A program made the translations under genes and the position numbers. Of a DNA stretch of 64,000 bases, positions 1 through 13,024 are shown in pieces (the first letter of the stretch is position 1; each line of letters opens with the position of its first letter). Source of the stretch: Theocolax elegans (taxonomy: Eukaryota; Arthropoda; Insecta; Hymenoptera; Cerocephalidae); the NCBI GenBank assembly GCA_026168455.1, contig CM047426.1, positions 65,563,342-65,627,341 of the forward strand, written 5' to 3'. The notes under the pieces were generated by a model. That model was not told the origin of the DNA, made no database searches, and saw nothing but the letters and a program-made list of their open reading frames with translations.

Positions 1-612
1 ATCAGAAATCTTGGAGTTGTATTTAGTGAAAATTTACAGTGGAACACGCATATTTCTAACATTATTTCGAGAGTACATGGCATACTGCATAAGTTGCGAA
101 GTCGTGGCAGTTTTTTGTCAGTCATGATAAAACAGAAGTTAGTTGCATCTCTTGTGATGCCGTGCTTTGATTATGCGTGTCTTGTATATTGCGACATTTC
201 TGATTATTTGAACACGAAATTACAGCGGCTTATGAATGTATGTGTGCGATTCATCTTTCGTCTTAGAAAAGATGCTAAGTTAGATGTTTTTTATAAAAAA
301 CTAAATTGGTTGTCGGTAAGTAAGCGTCGCCTTTACTTTATGGGTGTGCTTACATATCAGGTGTTAACTGATAAAAAACCTGAATACCTATATGAGTTGT
401 TTCCGTCCCCGAACCCTGATTTACGGCGTTCGGAGCGAACTAGTTAGTCCTCTTTTGATAGACGAGTTATCTCCACAAATACATATAAAAAATCCTTCAC
501 AATATAGGCCATGGATTTGTGGGATAGTTTGCCGCCGGATTTGAAATTAAGTACGAGTATTGGGTTATTTAAAAATCGCTTATACGATTATCTAAACGTG
601 GGAAGCCGTTAG
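1..612 (+). pseudogene. Non-LTR retrotransposon RT, C-terminal fragment
   Basis: Reading frame 1 is open from the window edge and resembles the region after the reverse transcriptase fingers and palm in jockey/CR1-type elements: NLGVVFSENLQWNTHI (a typical post-YADD block), a cysteine/tyrosine-rich helix region, then LWDSLPPDLK and GLFKNRLYDYL, which is the usual extreme C-terminus of such ORF2 proteins. Two in-frame stops, TAG at 445-447 and TAG at 505-507, interrupt an otherwise continuous frame that ends at a natural stop at 610-612. The catalytic part lies left of the window. Family membership is inferred from these tail motifs; jockey and CR1 cannot be separated on this fragment. Confidence 0.75.
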
Positions 613-1069
613 AAATAAGAAACAGATATATATTGTGTTCCTAAGTGAGTTGAAATGTCGGTAATATATTTTTAATGATATAGTATTTTTGCGAACTACT
701 GTAAAATTCAGGCGTTATTAAATGTTAAAAAAATGCGTTGCGTTTACCTTATTAATTTGAAAGATATTTGTTTATTTATCTCTGCTGATGTATCTATTTG
801 TATTTTTGATTTTTATTTTAAATTTAGTGTTATATCTATAGTCTATACTTTTAAAATTTTTTTTAATTTTTATACAGCTGGCAGTATTTTAATCTATCCT
901 TATTTCATGCATTTGTTTACCAATTTTGTATAGTTTATACCTTTATATATTATGTATTTTATTTAATATGTATTTTTATTGTTTTTTGCCTTACGGTGGA
1001 TTGTTCTCCTAGGCATAATAAATGCTTCAAATCAAATCTCTATCTCTATCTCTCTCCCTCTCTCTCTTG
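613..1069 (+). other. 3' UTR and simple-repeat tail of the element
   Basis: AT-rich sequence without a gene follows the RT stop. It ends with an AATAAA-like string at about 1017-1022 and then a pyrimidine microsatellite (TCTATC, then CTCTCC) at 1037-1069. A simple-repeat tail next to the 3' UTR is the expected 3' end of a non-LTR insertion. The small ORF at 733-933 is low complexity and is not considered a gene. Confidence 0.5.
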
Positions 1070-1499
1070 ATTTCGTTGCGGTATACGATAACTGGCACGG
1101 TTCTCTGTGCACCGAGTTTTTCTGGCTGCAAGTCGATTTCCTGTGGTAAGATACACATCCCAAATGTAGGATTGGTCTGCATATAAAACTGGGACGCAGG
1201 GGGAGCGAAACATGTCGTGTGTCAAGGCAGGTATCTATCTCTATACTCCTATATTATTCGAGTTCCCGCGCGAAGCTGATTTCGTCCATGCAGTTGCAAT
1301 CAACCAAGCCGAGCCGAATTTTGCCGGTCTAAGTCGATGTAAACATTACGATAACATTCGCTCGCGTTGCTCGAATTCGTCAAATGGTAAGGTAATTAAT
1401 ACCTATACATAAGTTTGTTCTAAATAAAAACAAAACTCATACGGAACAAAAAATTAGGACGAGGGTCTCGAACAAAGGATTTAGCGAATCAACTAGGAT
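1070..1499. other. No recognisable feature
   Basis: Mixed-composition sequence. A short ORF at 1212-1412 has no recognisable motif. Nothing further can be supported. Confidence 0.4.
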
Positions 1500-2243
1500 A
1501 TACCAAGCCCTTTGCTTGATAGATGAAAGAGGAAACGTTAAAAGTACGTGCAGAGATAATACGTTGCAAACGTAAAGAGCGCCCGAGCATGAGAGACCTT
1601 CCGTACTTCAGTATCCAGTTGAAAAAAGACTGAAAAAAATTGAAGGCTTGCAAAAAAATAAAAAATGGGCAGCCAGACGACTGTAAAACGCAAAATGGAA
1701 ATGAACAACCTAATATCACGTCAAAAGACCCTGACTTGTCTACTGTCAAAAGGAATTATGAAAAGGAGCTAGCAGCAATAACTGCTGGTACAGGCTAAAT
1801 ATGTCGAAGGTTTGGTTAATGCAATTAAAGCTCAGAAGACGATACTTAAGCCCGTCCCAACGATACTATGATCAAGATATCGGATGGTCGCTTATATAAC
1901 AACATTATTGGCAGATTGGAACTGCACCGAGCTTAAAATCACTGAAAAGAGGAGTGTTCTGCATCTGGCATACGAGAGGAGAAAAGCTGTTTATTGAGCT
2001 TTCGAGACATGGTGGTGAGGTTCATGGTCAGCAGAGGTTCAGCTGCTTACTTACAAGGAATTCATTAGTATACAGGATATAATCGATGCTACAACGCTGG
2101 AAGAAGAGTGAAGGCTATCTACGCGTTGATAGAAACAAATGTGGTATCTCCTAGGAGCATCGAGAACAGAGGATCATACGAAAGCATACAGATGACCAGC
2201 GATATTATTCCAGCGGGAAATAACACCGGATAGGCTAGATTAA
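1500..2243 (+). pseudogene. Possible ORF1 (gag) remains of an R1-clade element
   Basis: The stretch directly upstream of an R1-type endonuclease fragment has short coding-like runs on the plus strand in shifting frames: a lysine-rich segment near 1580-1780, then DGRLYNNIIGRLELHRA-like codons near 1880-1935. Position and composition fit a decayed ORF1, which precedes ORF2 in R1-clade elements. No zinc knuckles could be recognised, so this is mainly an inference from position. Confidence 0.3.
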
Positions 2244-2540
2244 TTGCAAAGTTCGGCTGCATCAAGCTGCCTTACAGTGCTATCGATGGTACGAGGTCTG
2301 ACCAAAATGGGTAGGATGCTCCAAATTAACCTAAATTACCGTGATGTCCCTCAGAACCTGCTGTCACAGTTGGTCACAGAAGAGCAGCTTGTCATTGCCA
2401 TCTTCTGTGAGAAATACAAAGATAATAGTGAACCAAATTGGGCGAGTGATGCCACCGGTAGAATAAACATTTGGGTATGTGAAAACATCCACGTATATGG
2501 AAAAATATTTGCCTGCTACCCAATTTTACTTAAATAGAGG
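2244..2540 (+). pseudogene. R1-clade endonuclease (APE-like) N-terminal fragment
   Basis: From 2316 the frame reads MLQINLNYRDVPQNLL and continues with LVIAIFCEKYKDN and ATGRINIWV. This matches the start of the APE-like endonuclease of R1-clade ORF2 proteins: the conserved QLN/QINLN metal-site motif, then an ExY motif (here CEKY for the usual SEPY/EQY), then a DATGRAAIW-type strand. The frame dies at 2535. The catalytic DN and SDH motifs of the family are not visible downstream in any frame, so the domain is truncated or badly decayed. Confidence 0.65.
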
Positions 2541-3738
2541 TGACGACTATACAAATATATAAATGCTACATATCACTTAGTATGAACATCAGCAACTTCT
2601 TGGGATCCATTAGAGCTTTGAACACATAGTCATTAGTTCTTGAGACCTTCGTGATACTGAAGTACTTGTACTCGTGTATCAGCTTCAGCTACACACACAA
2701 CAGGGTAACAGTTTGGGACAAAAGTAAAGGAGATGTCTTTCATCAATCTACGATCGGGAAATATTGTTCTGTTCTTTAAAATTATTGGTGGAAGATACAT
2801 CGAAAAAACGAACCCAAGAATACTCGCATGTCATAATAGCGGCTTGCAAAGTCTCTATGGCCAATCCCAGTTGCCATTCACCGGTTTACTGGTGGCATTA
2901 GAGCATCGTCAGAATACGACGTGAGTGTCTGCGGACTCGGCGACTGAATCAAAGAGATTGGAAGGAGCTGTGGTGTCAAGAGCTAACCGCACCCTACAAG
3001 AAAATAGGAAGGAGCTTCAAGACTGTTATCAAAGCGGTTAAGCGCAAGTGTTCGAAAGAATTATGCGAGGAGCTGTGCCGCGATCCCCTGAGCAAGTACG
3101 TTACAACAAATACGTACACAACGACGATAAACAAGATCAAACCTAGAGGCAGAAACGGAGATCCGATACATATTTAATGGATGCCTACGGTGCAGTCTAG
3201 GCGGACGTTAACTCAACAGGGCTGTAAGTGGCTGGAAATAAAGAATACCGGATGGAATACCTGGTCTGGCTATTCAAGCCACTGCGCTACTGTGCTACAT
3301 ATTTTTACGGAGATTTTTCCTGATGTAGATCAGGATGCTTCTCCCCGGCACGGTAAAATGTATGCAGCTTGGTACCTCCCCTAAAGGGGACAAACATCCA
3401 GAAAATCTATCCTCGTACCGGCCACACTGTTTGATATAGCTGGAAAACTATACGAGAGCTGACCACCAATGTCATCGGTAAAACTAGGATATCGAAGAGC
3501 ATGTACGATATCATTGTTCCGGATATTTGCAATGCATGTAACTTGACTCGATTATGTTACCTTGGGAACAATCGAAGGCTTGTTTGACATGCATAAGGTA
3601 ATCTCAAGTTCACATAAGGGATCCTCCTTTATGGCACAAAAGACGACCGAGAACAGTTATTCCCAAAATATCACCTGAGGCATGCTACAGAGCTCGGTCT
3701 TGGGGCCCTCGCTCTGCAACATAGTTTATAATGGGCCA
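2541..3738 (+). pseudogene. R1-clade reverse transcriptase, highly decayed
   Basis: Several reading frames carry remnants in the right order: KAVKRKCSKELCEELCRDPL near 3030-3100 (linker before RT), a PKGDKHPENLSSYRP-like block near 3385-3425 (RT motif 1), LFDIAGKLYE near 3428-3460 (motif 2), and a GxxQSSVLGPSLCNIVYNG block near 3678-3735 (the conserved PQGS region, with the G of QGS changed). The sequence stops exactly where the 59-bp satellite begins, before the YADD box. Many frameshifts and stops are present. Family assignment rests on motif order and on the endonuclease fragment upstream. Confidence 0.6.
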
Positions 3739-6700
3739 TAATTAGTGGAGTTATTCCGGAATAATTCTGAAATTACCAAAATATCCAGAAAATCCCGAAA
3801 TAAGTATATACGTATAAATTACAGAAATATCCAGGGAATCCCGTAATAAGTGAAGTTATCCCGGGATACGTCAGAAATTCCCGAAATGTCCAGGATTACC
3901 CGTAATTAGTGGAATCATCCCGGGATACGTCGGAAATTCCCGAAATGTCCAGGATATCCCGTAAAAAGTTGAAGAATCCCGGAATACATCAGAAATTCCC
4001 TAATATCCAGGAACTCCCGTAAATAGAGAAGTTATCCCGGAATACCTCAGAGATTCCCGAAATGACCAGGACAACCCGCAATTAGTGGAGTTACGCATCA
4101 ATACCTCAAAAATTCCCGTAATATCCAGGAAAACCCGTAATAAGCGAAGTTATCCCGCAACACCTCAGAAATTCCCTAATATTCAGGATATCTAGTAAAT
4201 AGTGGAGATATACGGACAACCCCAGAAATTCCTGAAAGTTCCAGGAAATACCGTAATACTGGAGTTACTCCGAAATACCTCAGATTCCCGTAATGTCCAT
4301 GAAATCCCGCAATTAGTGAAATTACGCAGGAATACCTCAGTAATTCTGGAAGTATACAGGTAATTCCGCAATAAATGGTGTTATCTCGGAACACTTCAAA
4401 AATTCCCAAAATATCCAGAAAATCCCGTGATTAGCAGAGGTATCTCGGAATTCCCCAGAAACTTCCGAAATATCCAGCAAATCCCGTAACTTGTAGAAAT
4501 ATCGCGGAATACCTAAGAATTTCCCGCAAGATTCACGATTTCTCGGAATTAGAGGTATTATCTCGTAATAGTTCAAAAATTCAAGAAATATCCAGATAAT
4601 CTTGTAATTAGTGGAAATATCCCGGGAAACCTCAGATATTCCCTAAATGTCCAGGAAATCCCGTAATAACTGCAGTTATCCCGAAATCCTAAGATATTCA
4701 CGAAATATCCGGACAATTCCGTAATTTGTGGTATCTCAGAGTAGATAAAAATTTCGCTAACTATCCAGGATATACCGCACGTAGTGGAGATATAGCGATT
4801 TCATAAGAAATTCCCGAAATAACCACAAAATCTCTTAATAACTTGTGTTATCCCGGAATTCCTACGATATTCACGAAATATCCAGGTTATCCCATAATTA
4901 GTACACTTATGCCGGAATTCCTCAGAAATTCCCGAAATGTCCAGAAAATCCCGTAGTTACTGCAGTTATCGCGAAATACGCAAGAAATTTCTAAATATCC
5001 AGGAAATCCCGCAATTATTGGTGTTATCTCACAGTAATTAAAAAATTTCTGAAATATCCAGGTATTACCGTAATTAGTGGATTTACCCTGTAATACCTGA
5101 GAAATTCCCGAAATGTCCAGGAAATCCCGTAAGTAGTTGAATTATTGCGTAATATTTGAAAAATTACTGAAATATCAAGGTGATACCGTAATTAGTGGAG
5201 ATATCCCGGAATGCCCCAGAAATTCCCGAAATGTCCAGGAAATTCCGTAATTAGTGGAATTATCCCGGAATACCTCACAAATTCCCGAAAATCCAGCCAA
5301 ACCCGTAATAAGTAGAGTAATTCCTAAATATTTTAGAATTAACCGAAATGGCCAGGATATCCCATAATTAGTAGAATTATCCCGGCATACATCAGAAATT
5401 CCCTAATAGCCAGAAAGTCCCTTAAATAGCGGAGATATCCCAAAATACCTTAGACATTCCCTGATATCCAGGAAATCCCATAAATACCGGTGATATCCCG
5501 GAAGCCCTAAGAAATTCTAAAATTTCCAGCATATCCCGTAATTAGCGGTATTATTTAGTGATAACTCAAAAAACTGGAAATATGCAGCGAATCCCATAAT
5601 TAGTGGAATTATCCCGGAATTCCAAAGTAATACACGAAATATCCAAGAAATACCGTAATTAGTAGTGCTGTCTCGTAATAATTAAAAATTTTCTGCAATA
5701 TCAAGGTAATACCGTTATTAGGGGAGATATCCCGGAATGCCTCAGAAATTGCCGAAATGTCCAGGAAATCCCGTAAAAAGTTGAATTATCCCGGAACACA
5801 TCAGAAATTCCCTAATATCCAGAAAAACCCGTAAATAGAGGAGTTATCCCGGAATTCCTCAGAAATTCTCTAATATCTAGGAAAGCCCATAAATAACGAA
5901 CATATCCCAGAATATCTAAGAATTTCCCTAAATATGCACGTAATCAGGTAATAAGCGAACTTATCCCGGATTACCTCAGAAATTCTCTAATATCCAGGAT
6001 ATCTATTAAAAAGAGGAGATATCCGGAATACCCCATAAATTCTTGAAATTTGCAGCAAATCCCGTAAATTGCAGAGATATCCCGGAATACCTAAGAGTTT
6101 CCCGCAATATCCAAGAATTCCGGTAATTAATGGTATTACATCGTAAAAATTCACAAATTCTCGAAATAGTCAGGTAATCTTGTAATTAGTGGAAATATCC
6201 CCGGAAGTCTCAGATATTCCCGATAAGTTGAGTTATCTCTGAATTCCTAAGTAATTCATGAAATGTCCAGTAATTATCCAGTAATTAGTGGAGTTATCCC
6301 GGAATGCCTCAGAAATTTCTTAATATCCAGGATATTTGGTAATTACCATAGACATCCGGGAATACCTCAGAAACTACCGATATACCTGAGAATTTCTCGA
6401 ATATACAGAAAATTCCGTAATTAGAGCATTATCCCAGAATACCTGAGAAATTACCGAAAAGTTCAAGAATTAACAAATAAGTGCAGTTATCCCGGAATAC
6501 ATTGAAATTCCCTAATATCCAGGAAATCCTGCAAAAGCCGGAGTTATCCCGGAATATCTCAAACATTCCGTAATATCGAGGAAATCCCGTAAATAGCGGA
6601 GATATCCCGGAATACCTGAGAAATTACCGAAATGACCAGAAAATCCCGTAATTGGTATAGGTATCCCAGAATACCTTAGAAATTCCTTAATATCCCCGCA

Positions 6701-9700
6701 ATCCCGTAAATAGCGAAGATATCGCGGAATATATAGGAAATCCCGTAATTACAGGATAATACCAGAATACCTCAGAAATTACCGCAATGTACAGGAAATC
6801 CCGTAATAAGTGAAGTTATCCCGGGTTTCCTAAAAAATTCACGAAACGTCTACGAAATCGCGTAATAAGAGTAGATATCCCCGAAAACCTCTTAATTACT
6901 CGACATTTATAGGAATTCCCGTAGAAAGTGTAGTTACCCCGGAATTCATAAGAAATTCTCAAAGTTCCAGGAAATGACGAAACGAGTAAAGTTATCCAGG
7001 AAGACCACATAACCTCCCAAATATCCTGGAAATCCCGTAATAAGTAGAGTAATCCCTAAATATTTTAGAAATACCCGAAATGGCCAGGATATCCCATAAT
7101 TCGTGGAATTATCCCGGCATACATCAGAAATACCCTAATAGCCAGAAAGTCCCTTAAATAGCGGAGATATCCCGGAATACCTTAGACATTCCCTGATATC
7201 CAGGAAATCCCATAAATACCGGAGATATCCCGGAAGCCCTAAGTAATACACGAAATATCCAGGAAATACCGTAATTCGTAGTGCTGTCTCGTAATAATTA
7301 AAAATTTTCTGCAATATCAAGGTAATACCGTTATTAGGGGAGTTATCCCGGAATATCTGAGTAATTCTCGGATATCCAGGAAATCCCGTAATTAGTGGTG
7401 CTATCTCGGAATAGATAAAAAATTCCGAAAATATCCGGGAAATCCCGTAAATAGCTGCGATTTGCCGGAATACCTCAGAAATTCCATGATATCCATTAAA
7501 TCCTGTAAATAGTGGAAATAGCCCATAATACCTCAGAATTTCTCGATTATACAGGAAATCCCCTTAATGGAGTTTTATCCCAGAATACCTAAGAAATTAT
7601 CGAGATTTCCAGGAAATCGCGTAATAAGTAGAGTTATCCCGGAATACTTCAGAAATTCCCGAAATATCTAAGATATCCCCTAATTAGTTGATTTATCGAG
7701 GAATACCTCAAAAATTCTCGAAATATCCAGCAAATCCCGTAAAAAATGGGGTAATCCCCAAATACCTCAGAATTTCTCAAACAAACAGGAAATCCCGCTA
7801 TAGTGGAGATATCCCGAAATACCTCAGAAATTCCCAAAATATCCACGGACTCTAGTAATTAGTGGTATGATCTCCTAATAATAAAAATATTTCTGAAATA
7901 TCCAGGTAATACCGTAATTAGTGGAGATAACCTGGAATACCCCAGAAATTCCCGAAATGTCCAGGAAATCCCGCAATTAGTGGAGTCATCCCGGAATTCC
8001 AAATTAATTCACGAAATATCCTGGAAATCCCGTAATAAGTGGTATTGTCTAGTAATAATAAAAAAAATTCTGAAATATCCACGTAATACCGTAATTAGTG
8101 GAGATCCCGGAAATTTATAAGAAATTCCCGTAATATCCAAGATATCTCGTAAATAGTGGAGATATCCGGAATACCCCAGAAATTCCTCACATTTCCAGAA
8201 AATTCTGTAATAGCGTAGTTACCGCGGCATACCTTAGAAATCACCGAAATGTCCACAAAATCCAGTAATAAGTGTAGTTATATCCGGAATTCCTAAGAAA
8301 TTCACGATACATCCATGAAATCCCGTAATTGTGGGTTTATCGACTAATACGTCAGTAATACCAGAAATATCCACGAAATCCCGTAATCATTGAAGTTATC
8401 TCGGCATGCCTCAGAAATTCCCGTAATGTCAAGGAAATGCCTTAATAAGTGGAGTTAATTCGGAATTCCTTAGAAATTTCCGAAATGTCCAGAAAATTCT
8501 GTAATTACTGGAGTAAACGCGGAATAACCCAGAAATTCCTGAGATATCCAGGAAATCCCATAATAGTGGAGTACCCCGTTATACCTCAGACATTCCCGAA
8601 ATGTCCTGCAAATCCCGTAATTAGTTGTGTTATCCGGGAATACCTCAGAAATTCCCGAAATATCCAGGAAATCCCGTAATTAGTGGTATTACCTCGTAAT
8701 AATTCTAAATTATCGAAATATCCTGCTAATCCCGTAATTAGTAGTACTGTCTCGTTATAATTAAAAATTTTTTTAATTATCAAGGTAATACCGTAACTAG
8801 TGTAGATATCTCGGAATATCTCAGAAATTCGCGAAATGTCCAGGAATTCCCGTAATTATTTGAGTCATTTCGTAATATCTAAATATTTCTGAAATATCCA
8901 GGTAATACGTAATTAGTGGAGATATGCCGGAATGCTTCAGAAACAGCCGAAATATCCGGGAAATCCAGTAATAAGTGGATTTATCCCGGAATACCTTACA
9001 AATTTCCGAATGTCCAGGAAATTCCTTAAATACAGGAGATATCCCGGAATACCTCAGAAATTCCCGACGTGTCCATGAATTCCCGCAATTAGTGGAATTA
9101 TCCACGAATTCCTCAGAAACTCCCGAAATATACAGCAAATCCCGTAAACTGCAGAGATATCCCGGAATTCGTAAGAATTTCCCGCAATATCCACGTATTC
9201 CCGAAATAAGTAGTATTATCTCGTCATAGTTCAAAAATTCAAGAAATATCTAGATAATCTTGTAATTAGTGGGAAAATCCCGGGAAACCTCAGATATTCC
9301 CGAAATGTAAATCCCGTAATAACTGCGGTTATCCCGAAATCCTAAGAAATTCACGAAATATGCAGATATTCCCGTAATTTGTGGTGTTATCTCGGAGTAG
9401 ATAAAAATTTCGCTAACTATCCAGGATATACCGCACATAGTTGAAATATAGGAATTTCATAAGAAATTCCCGAAATAACCACAAAATCCCTTAATAAGTT
9501 GTGTTATCCCGGAATTCCTACGATATTCACGAAATATCCAGAAAATCCCGTAGTTACTGCAGTTATCGCGGAATACGTCAGTAATTTCTGAAATATCCAG
9601 GAAATCCCGCAATTACAGGTGTTATCTCATAGTAATTAAAAAATTTCTGAAATATCCAGGTATTACCGTAATTAGTGGATTTACCCTGTAATACTTCAGA

Positions 9701-11322
9701 AATTCCCGAAATGTCGGGCAAATTTCGTAATTAGTGGATTATCCCGGAATACCTCACAAATTCCCGAATATCCAGCCAAACCCGTAGTAAGTCGATTAAT
9801 CCCTAAATATTTTAGAAATACCTGAAATGTCCAGGATATCCCGTAATTAAGCCTTAAATAGCGGAGATATCCCGGAATACCTTATAAATTCCCTAATATC
9901 CAGGAAATCCCATCAATACCGGAGATATCTCGGAAGCCCTAAGAAATTCTCAAAATATCCAGCAAATCCCGTAATTAGTGGTATTATTTCGTAACAATTC
10001 AAAAACTCTCGAAATATCCAGCGAATCCCGTAATTAGTGGAATTATCCCGGAATTCCAAAGTAATACACGAAATATCCAGGAAATTCGGTAATTAGTAGT
10101 ACTGTCTCATAATACTAAAAAATTTTCTGCAACGTCAAGGTAATACCGTAATTAGAGAATTCCTCTGAAATTCCCTAATATTTAGGAAGTTCGTAAATTG
10201 CAGAGATATCCCGCAATACCTAAGAATTTCCCGCAATATCCAAGAATTCCCGTAATTAGTGGTATTATCTCGTAAACATTCAAAAATTCTTGAAATATTC
10301 AGGTAATTTTGTAATTAGTGGAAATATCCCGAGAAGTCTCAGATATTCCCGATAAGTTGAGTTATCCCTGAATTCCTAAGAATTTCACGAAATGTCCAGA
10401 AAATCCCGTAAATACTGCAGTTATCGCAGAATACCTCAGAAATTCCTGAATTATCCAAGAAATCCCTCAATTATTGGAGTTACCTCATAGTAATTAAAAA
10501 ATTTCTCAAGTATACAGGTATTACCGTAATTAGTGGAAATATCCCGGAATACCTCAGAAATTCCCGAAATGTCCAGGAAATCCAGTAATTAGTGGAGATG
10601 TTCAGGAATACCTCATTAATTCCCGAAATATCCAGGAAATCCCGTAATTAGTGGTATTATCTTGTAATAATTCAAAAATTCTCGATATATCCATGTAATC
10701 CCGTAATTGGTGGAAATATGTCGGAAAGCCTCAGAGATTCCAGAAAAGTCCAGGAGATCCTGTAATAAAGTTATCCCGGAAGTTCAAAGAAATTCACGAA
10801 ATATCCAGGAAATCTCGTTATTAGGGGAGTTATTCCCAAATACCTCAAAAATCCACGAAATATGCAGGATATACCGTAATACGTGGAGATATCCCGGAAT
10901 ACCACAGAAATTCCGGAATGTCGAAGAATTCCCGTAATAAGTGGTGTTATCCCTGTATTCCTTAGAAATTCGCGTAATTCCAGGAAATGACGTATTTGGT
11001 GGAGTTATCACGGAAGACCTAAGAACCTACCGAATATCCAGGAAACCCCGTATTTAGTGGAGTTATCTTGGAATACTTCAGAAATTCACGAAATATTTAG
11101 AATATCCCCTAATATGTACATACATGAAAATTTCCGATATATCAAGGAAATCCCAAAATTAGTGAAGTTATGCCTGCGTGTCTCGGAAATTACCGAATTA
11201 TTTAGAAAATCCCGTAATTTTTGAAGTTATCCCGAAATACCTCAGAAATTCCCGCAATATCTGGGGAATCCCATAATTAGTGAAGATATCCCGAAATAAC
11301 TCCGAAATTCTCAATACATCAG
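3738..11322. repeat. Satellite array 1, 59-bp monomer (diverged)
   Basis: About 7.6 kb of tandem repeats with a 59-bp period; for example the TCCCGGGATACGT block recurs at 3859 and 3918. Each monomer contains short landmarks in the order TTATCCCGGAATACC, TCAGAAATTCCCGAAAT, TCCAGGAAATCCC and GTAATTAGTGGA. Neighbouring copies differ by many substitutions and small indels, so this array is old. The GTAATTAGTGG segment puts stop codons into the plus frames, and no ORF above 137 codons exists. Larger duplicated blocks are visible (about 5309-5513 with 7030-7243, and about 4746-4886 with 9401-9541). Confidence 0.95.
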
Positions 11323-11425
11323 GGTTAACCCTTCCACTCCACACATACTCATAATTCTTATAACCGGGCGCGGGACACCGATTACCGGACACTGGAGTAC
11401 GAATCAATTTTAATATAATATAGAT
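11323..11425. repeat. Block shared with 50919-51016
   Basis: Immediately after array 1, a ~100-bp block starting GTTAACCCTTCCACTCCACA, with GATTACCGGACACTGGAG further on, closely resembles a block about 390 bp left of array 2 (GTTAACCTTTCCACTCCACA, GATACCGGAGCACGGATG). The orientation is the same. The TTAACCCTT start could be a terminus of a TTAA-targeting element, but no matching opposite end was found. Confidence 0.6.
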
Positions 11426-11579
11426 ATAGATACTGGAATTTCTTGTGTTTGATTCTGTGTGTGTTCATTGTCATTGTGATTCTTGAATATATTTTGAGAT
11501 ATTTGGACTTGAGGTCGATCTGGAACTTTGGAAGTAATTCTGTTGGAAGTAACATTTATCTCTATGAATGATCTTTCTC

Positions 11580-12428
11580 TTCTTCTGTACTTGTTCCTTC
11601 TTCACTATCTTCTTGCTGATTGATGGAGAGCTTGTGCCAAACGTTTGTCTTGGATATATCCGTGTTTAATGGGGTAGACTTAGCTCGAGGCCCTTTTATT
11701 CGTGATTTTGGCGCGAAACAGCTTATTTGTAGTATTATACATTAAGATGTTTCTTTCTTCGATTCTCTTATCCATGAGTGTATTGTTTCGGGAGGTACGG
11801 AAGGTTTTTTCGTATTGTTTTCCATAGGATTTGTAGGTGAATGAGATAATGATACTACTCTTCTCACTATGCTAGTAAAATGTGACCTTTACATCCTTCC
11901 CATTCCTGATCGTTAACGCCATCATTTGAATGTAGCATGATATCTGGTTCATCTTCAGAAACAATCAAATGTTCAGGGTTCATGAGAACGTGTCCATCCA
12001 TAAGTACGAAACTTTCAATACGTTTAAAAATTTTTGAGTTTCTCCTGGTTTCAAATTACTTGGTTTTGTTGTATCTTCTAGATCGTCTTCTTCTTTATCT
12101 GATATGTTCTATGTAACGCAGACCGGCGTATCGTAGACTGCAATATGGGATTTAATATTTCTCCGTCCGCAGATGCAGAGTAGTCTTCATCAATAGATTG
12201 GAAAGCGCATTGAGTCACCGATTCTTCGATTTCATTAGGTGTGACAAGTGTGTGATATTCAGCACGTTTAAGTGTGGTGTTTATCCCTTGTGTTACTTCT
12301 TCAAGCTCACTGTCACTTGCAACTGGCGTATTTTGAGACTGCACCTCTTGTCTTGACTCTAACTTTGTATTACACGGAGAAAAAAGTTCTATAAAAATTA
12401 CGATATTTTTACTGTAAACAAGAGACAA
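11580..12428 (-). pseudogene. Unrecognised decayed protein-coding stretch
   Basis: On the minus strand, coding-like runs follow each other in changing frames: a 116-codon ORF (12428 down to 12078, containing DSELEEVTQGINTTLKRAEY and FQSIDEDYSAS), then an acidic DKEEDDLEDTTKPSNLKPGE run, a MNPEHLIVSEDEPDIMLHSN run near 11990-11930, and about 100 codons with a single stop near 11880-11580 (PMENNTKKPSVPPETIHSW, NTDISKTNVWHKLS). The amino-acid composition (serine, glutamate and lysine rich, hydrophilic) looks like a real protein that has since decayed. No family is recognised, and a transposon or host origin cannot be decided. Confidence 0.35.
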
Positions 12429-12980
12429 ATGGCGGAAACCCGTTCTCAGATTTCCCTGAGTTGGGTGAGGATGAGTGACTCGGCTCCCATTTCCGAGAGT
12501 TCGATTTTTACCTCCTGCGACAGTGGAGGAAGAGGATTGCCACTAGTGCGCCTCGAAGTCGAGTTATTTCGCCGAGCCTGTGTTGGCGATCAACTGTCCA
12601 ACATACGATATGATTGATGCACTAACACGCTTAGTTATTGAACACATGCCATTGGCGTCTATACAATTCATCAGAGCAACCGCGGTCATGGAAGACCTTA
12701 CCCCAGACCGCAACCGCCGAGATGTCTCACAGAGGTGTGTTATCGAATGACGGGAAGCCTTCCAGGCTTTTAAAAGTATTTCTCCCGACGTTACCTTACG
12801 TAGGTTCGATGCACCAAAAACTCGCACAAGAAGGCATTAAGAGCGTCAAGCTTCGAGCCCGATCATGCCGACTACACTATATTCGAAAGTGAGTGAGGTC
12901 GAAAATCCTTTTGGCCGGACTCTTTTATATTGTTCCGGCTCGGTGTGTACCGCGGTGGGAACAGCCTAAAAATGCCTTCG
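12429..12980 (+). pseudogene. Unrecognised decayed ORF
   Basis: A 62-codon ORF from 12429 (MAETRSQISLSWVRMSDSAP) runs into a second frame near 12609 reading MIDALTRLVIEHMPLASIQF and RATAVMEDLTPDRNRRDVS, then two internal stops, then NPFGRTLLYCSGS. The local GC content is higher than in the surroundings. The stretch ends next to the inverted terminus at 13011, so it may be the coding region into which the TTAA-bounded segment inserted. No family is recognised. Confidence 0.3.
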
Positions 12981-13024
12981 AAAATCATTGTTAAGTTCAG
13001 CCTACCTTAAGGGGATGTCGTACC

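Noticed and set aside
3738..11322. CRISPR-like array
   Set aside because: Units are adjacent 59-bp tandem monomers without unique spacers, in a eukaryotic transposon-rich context.
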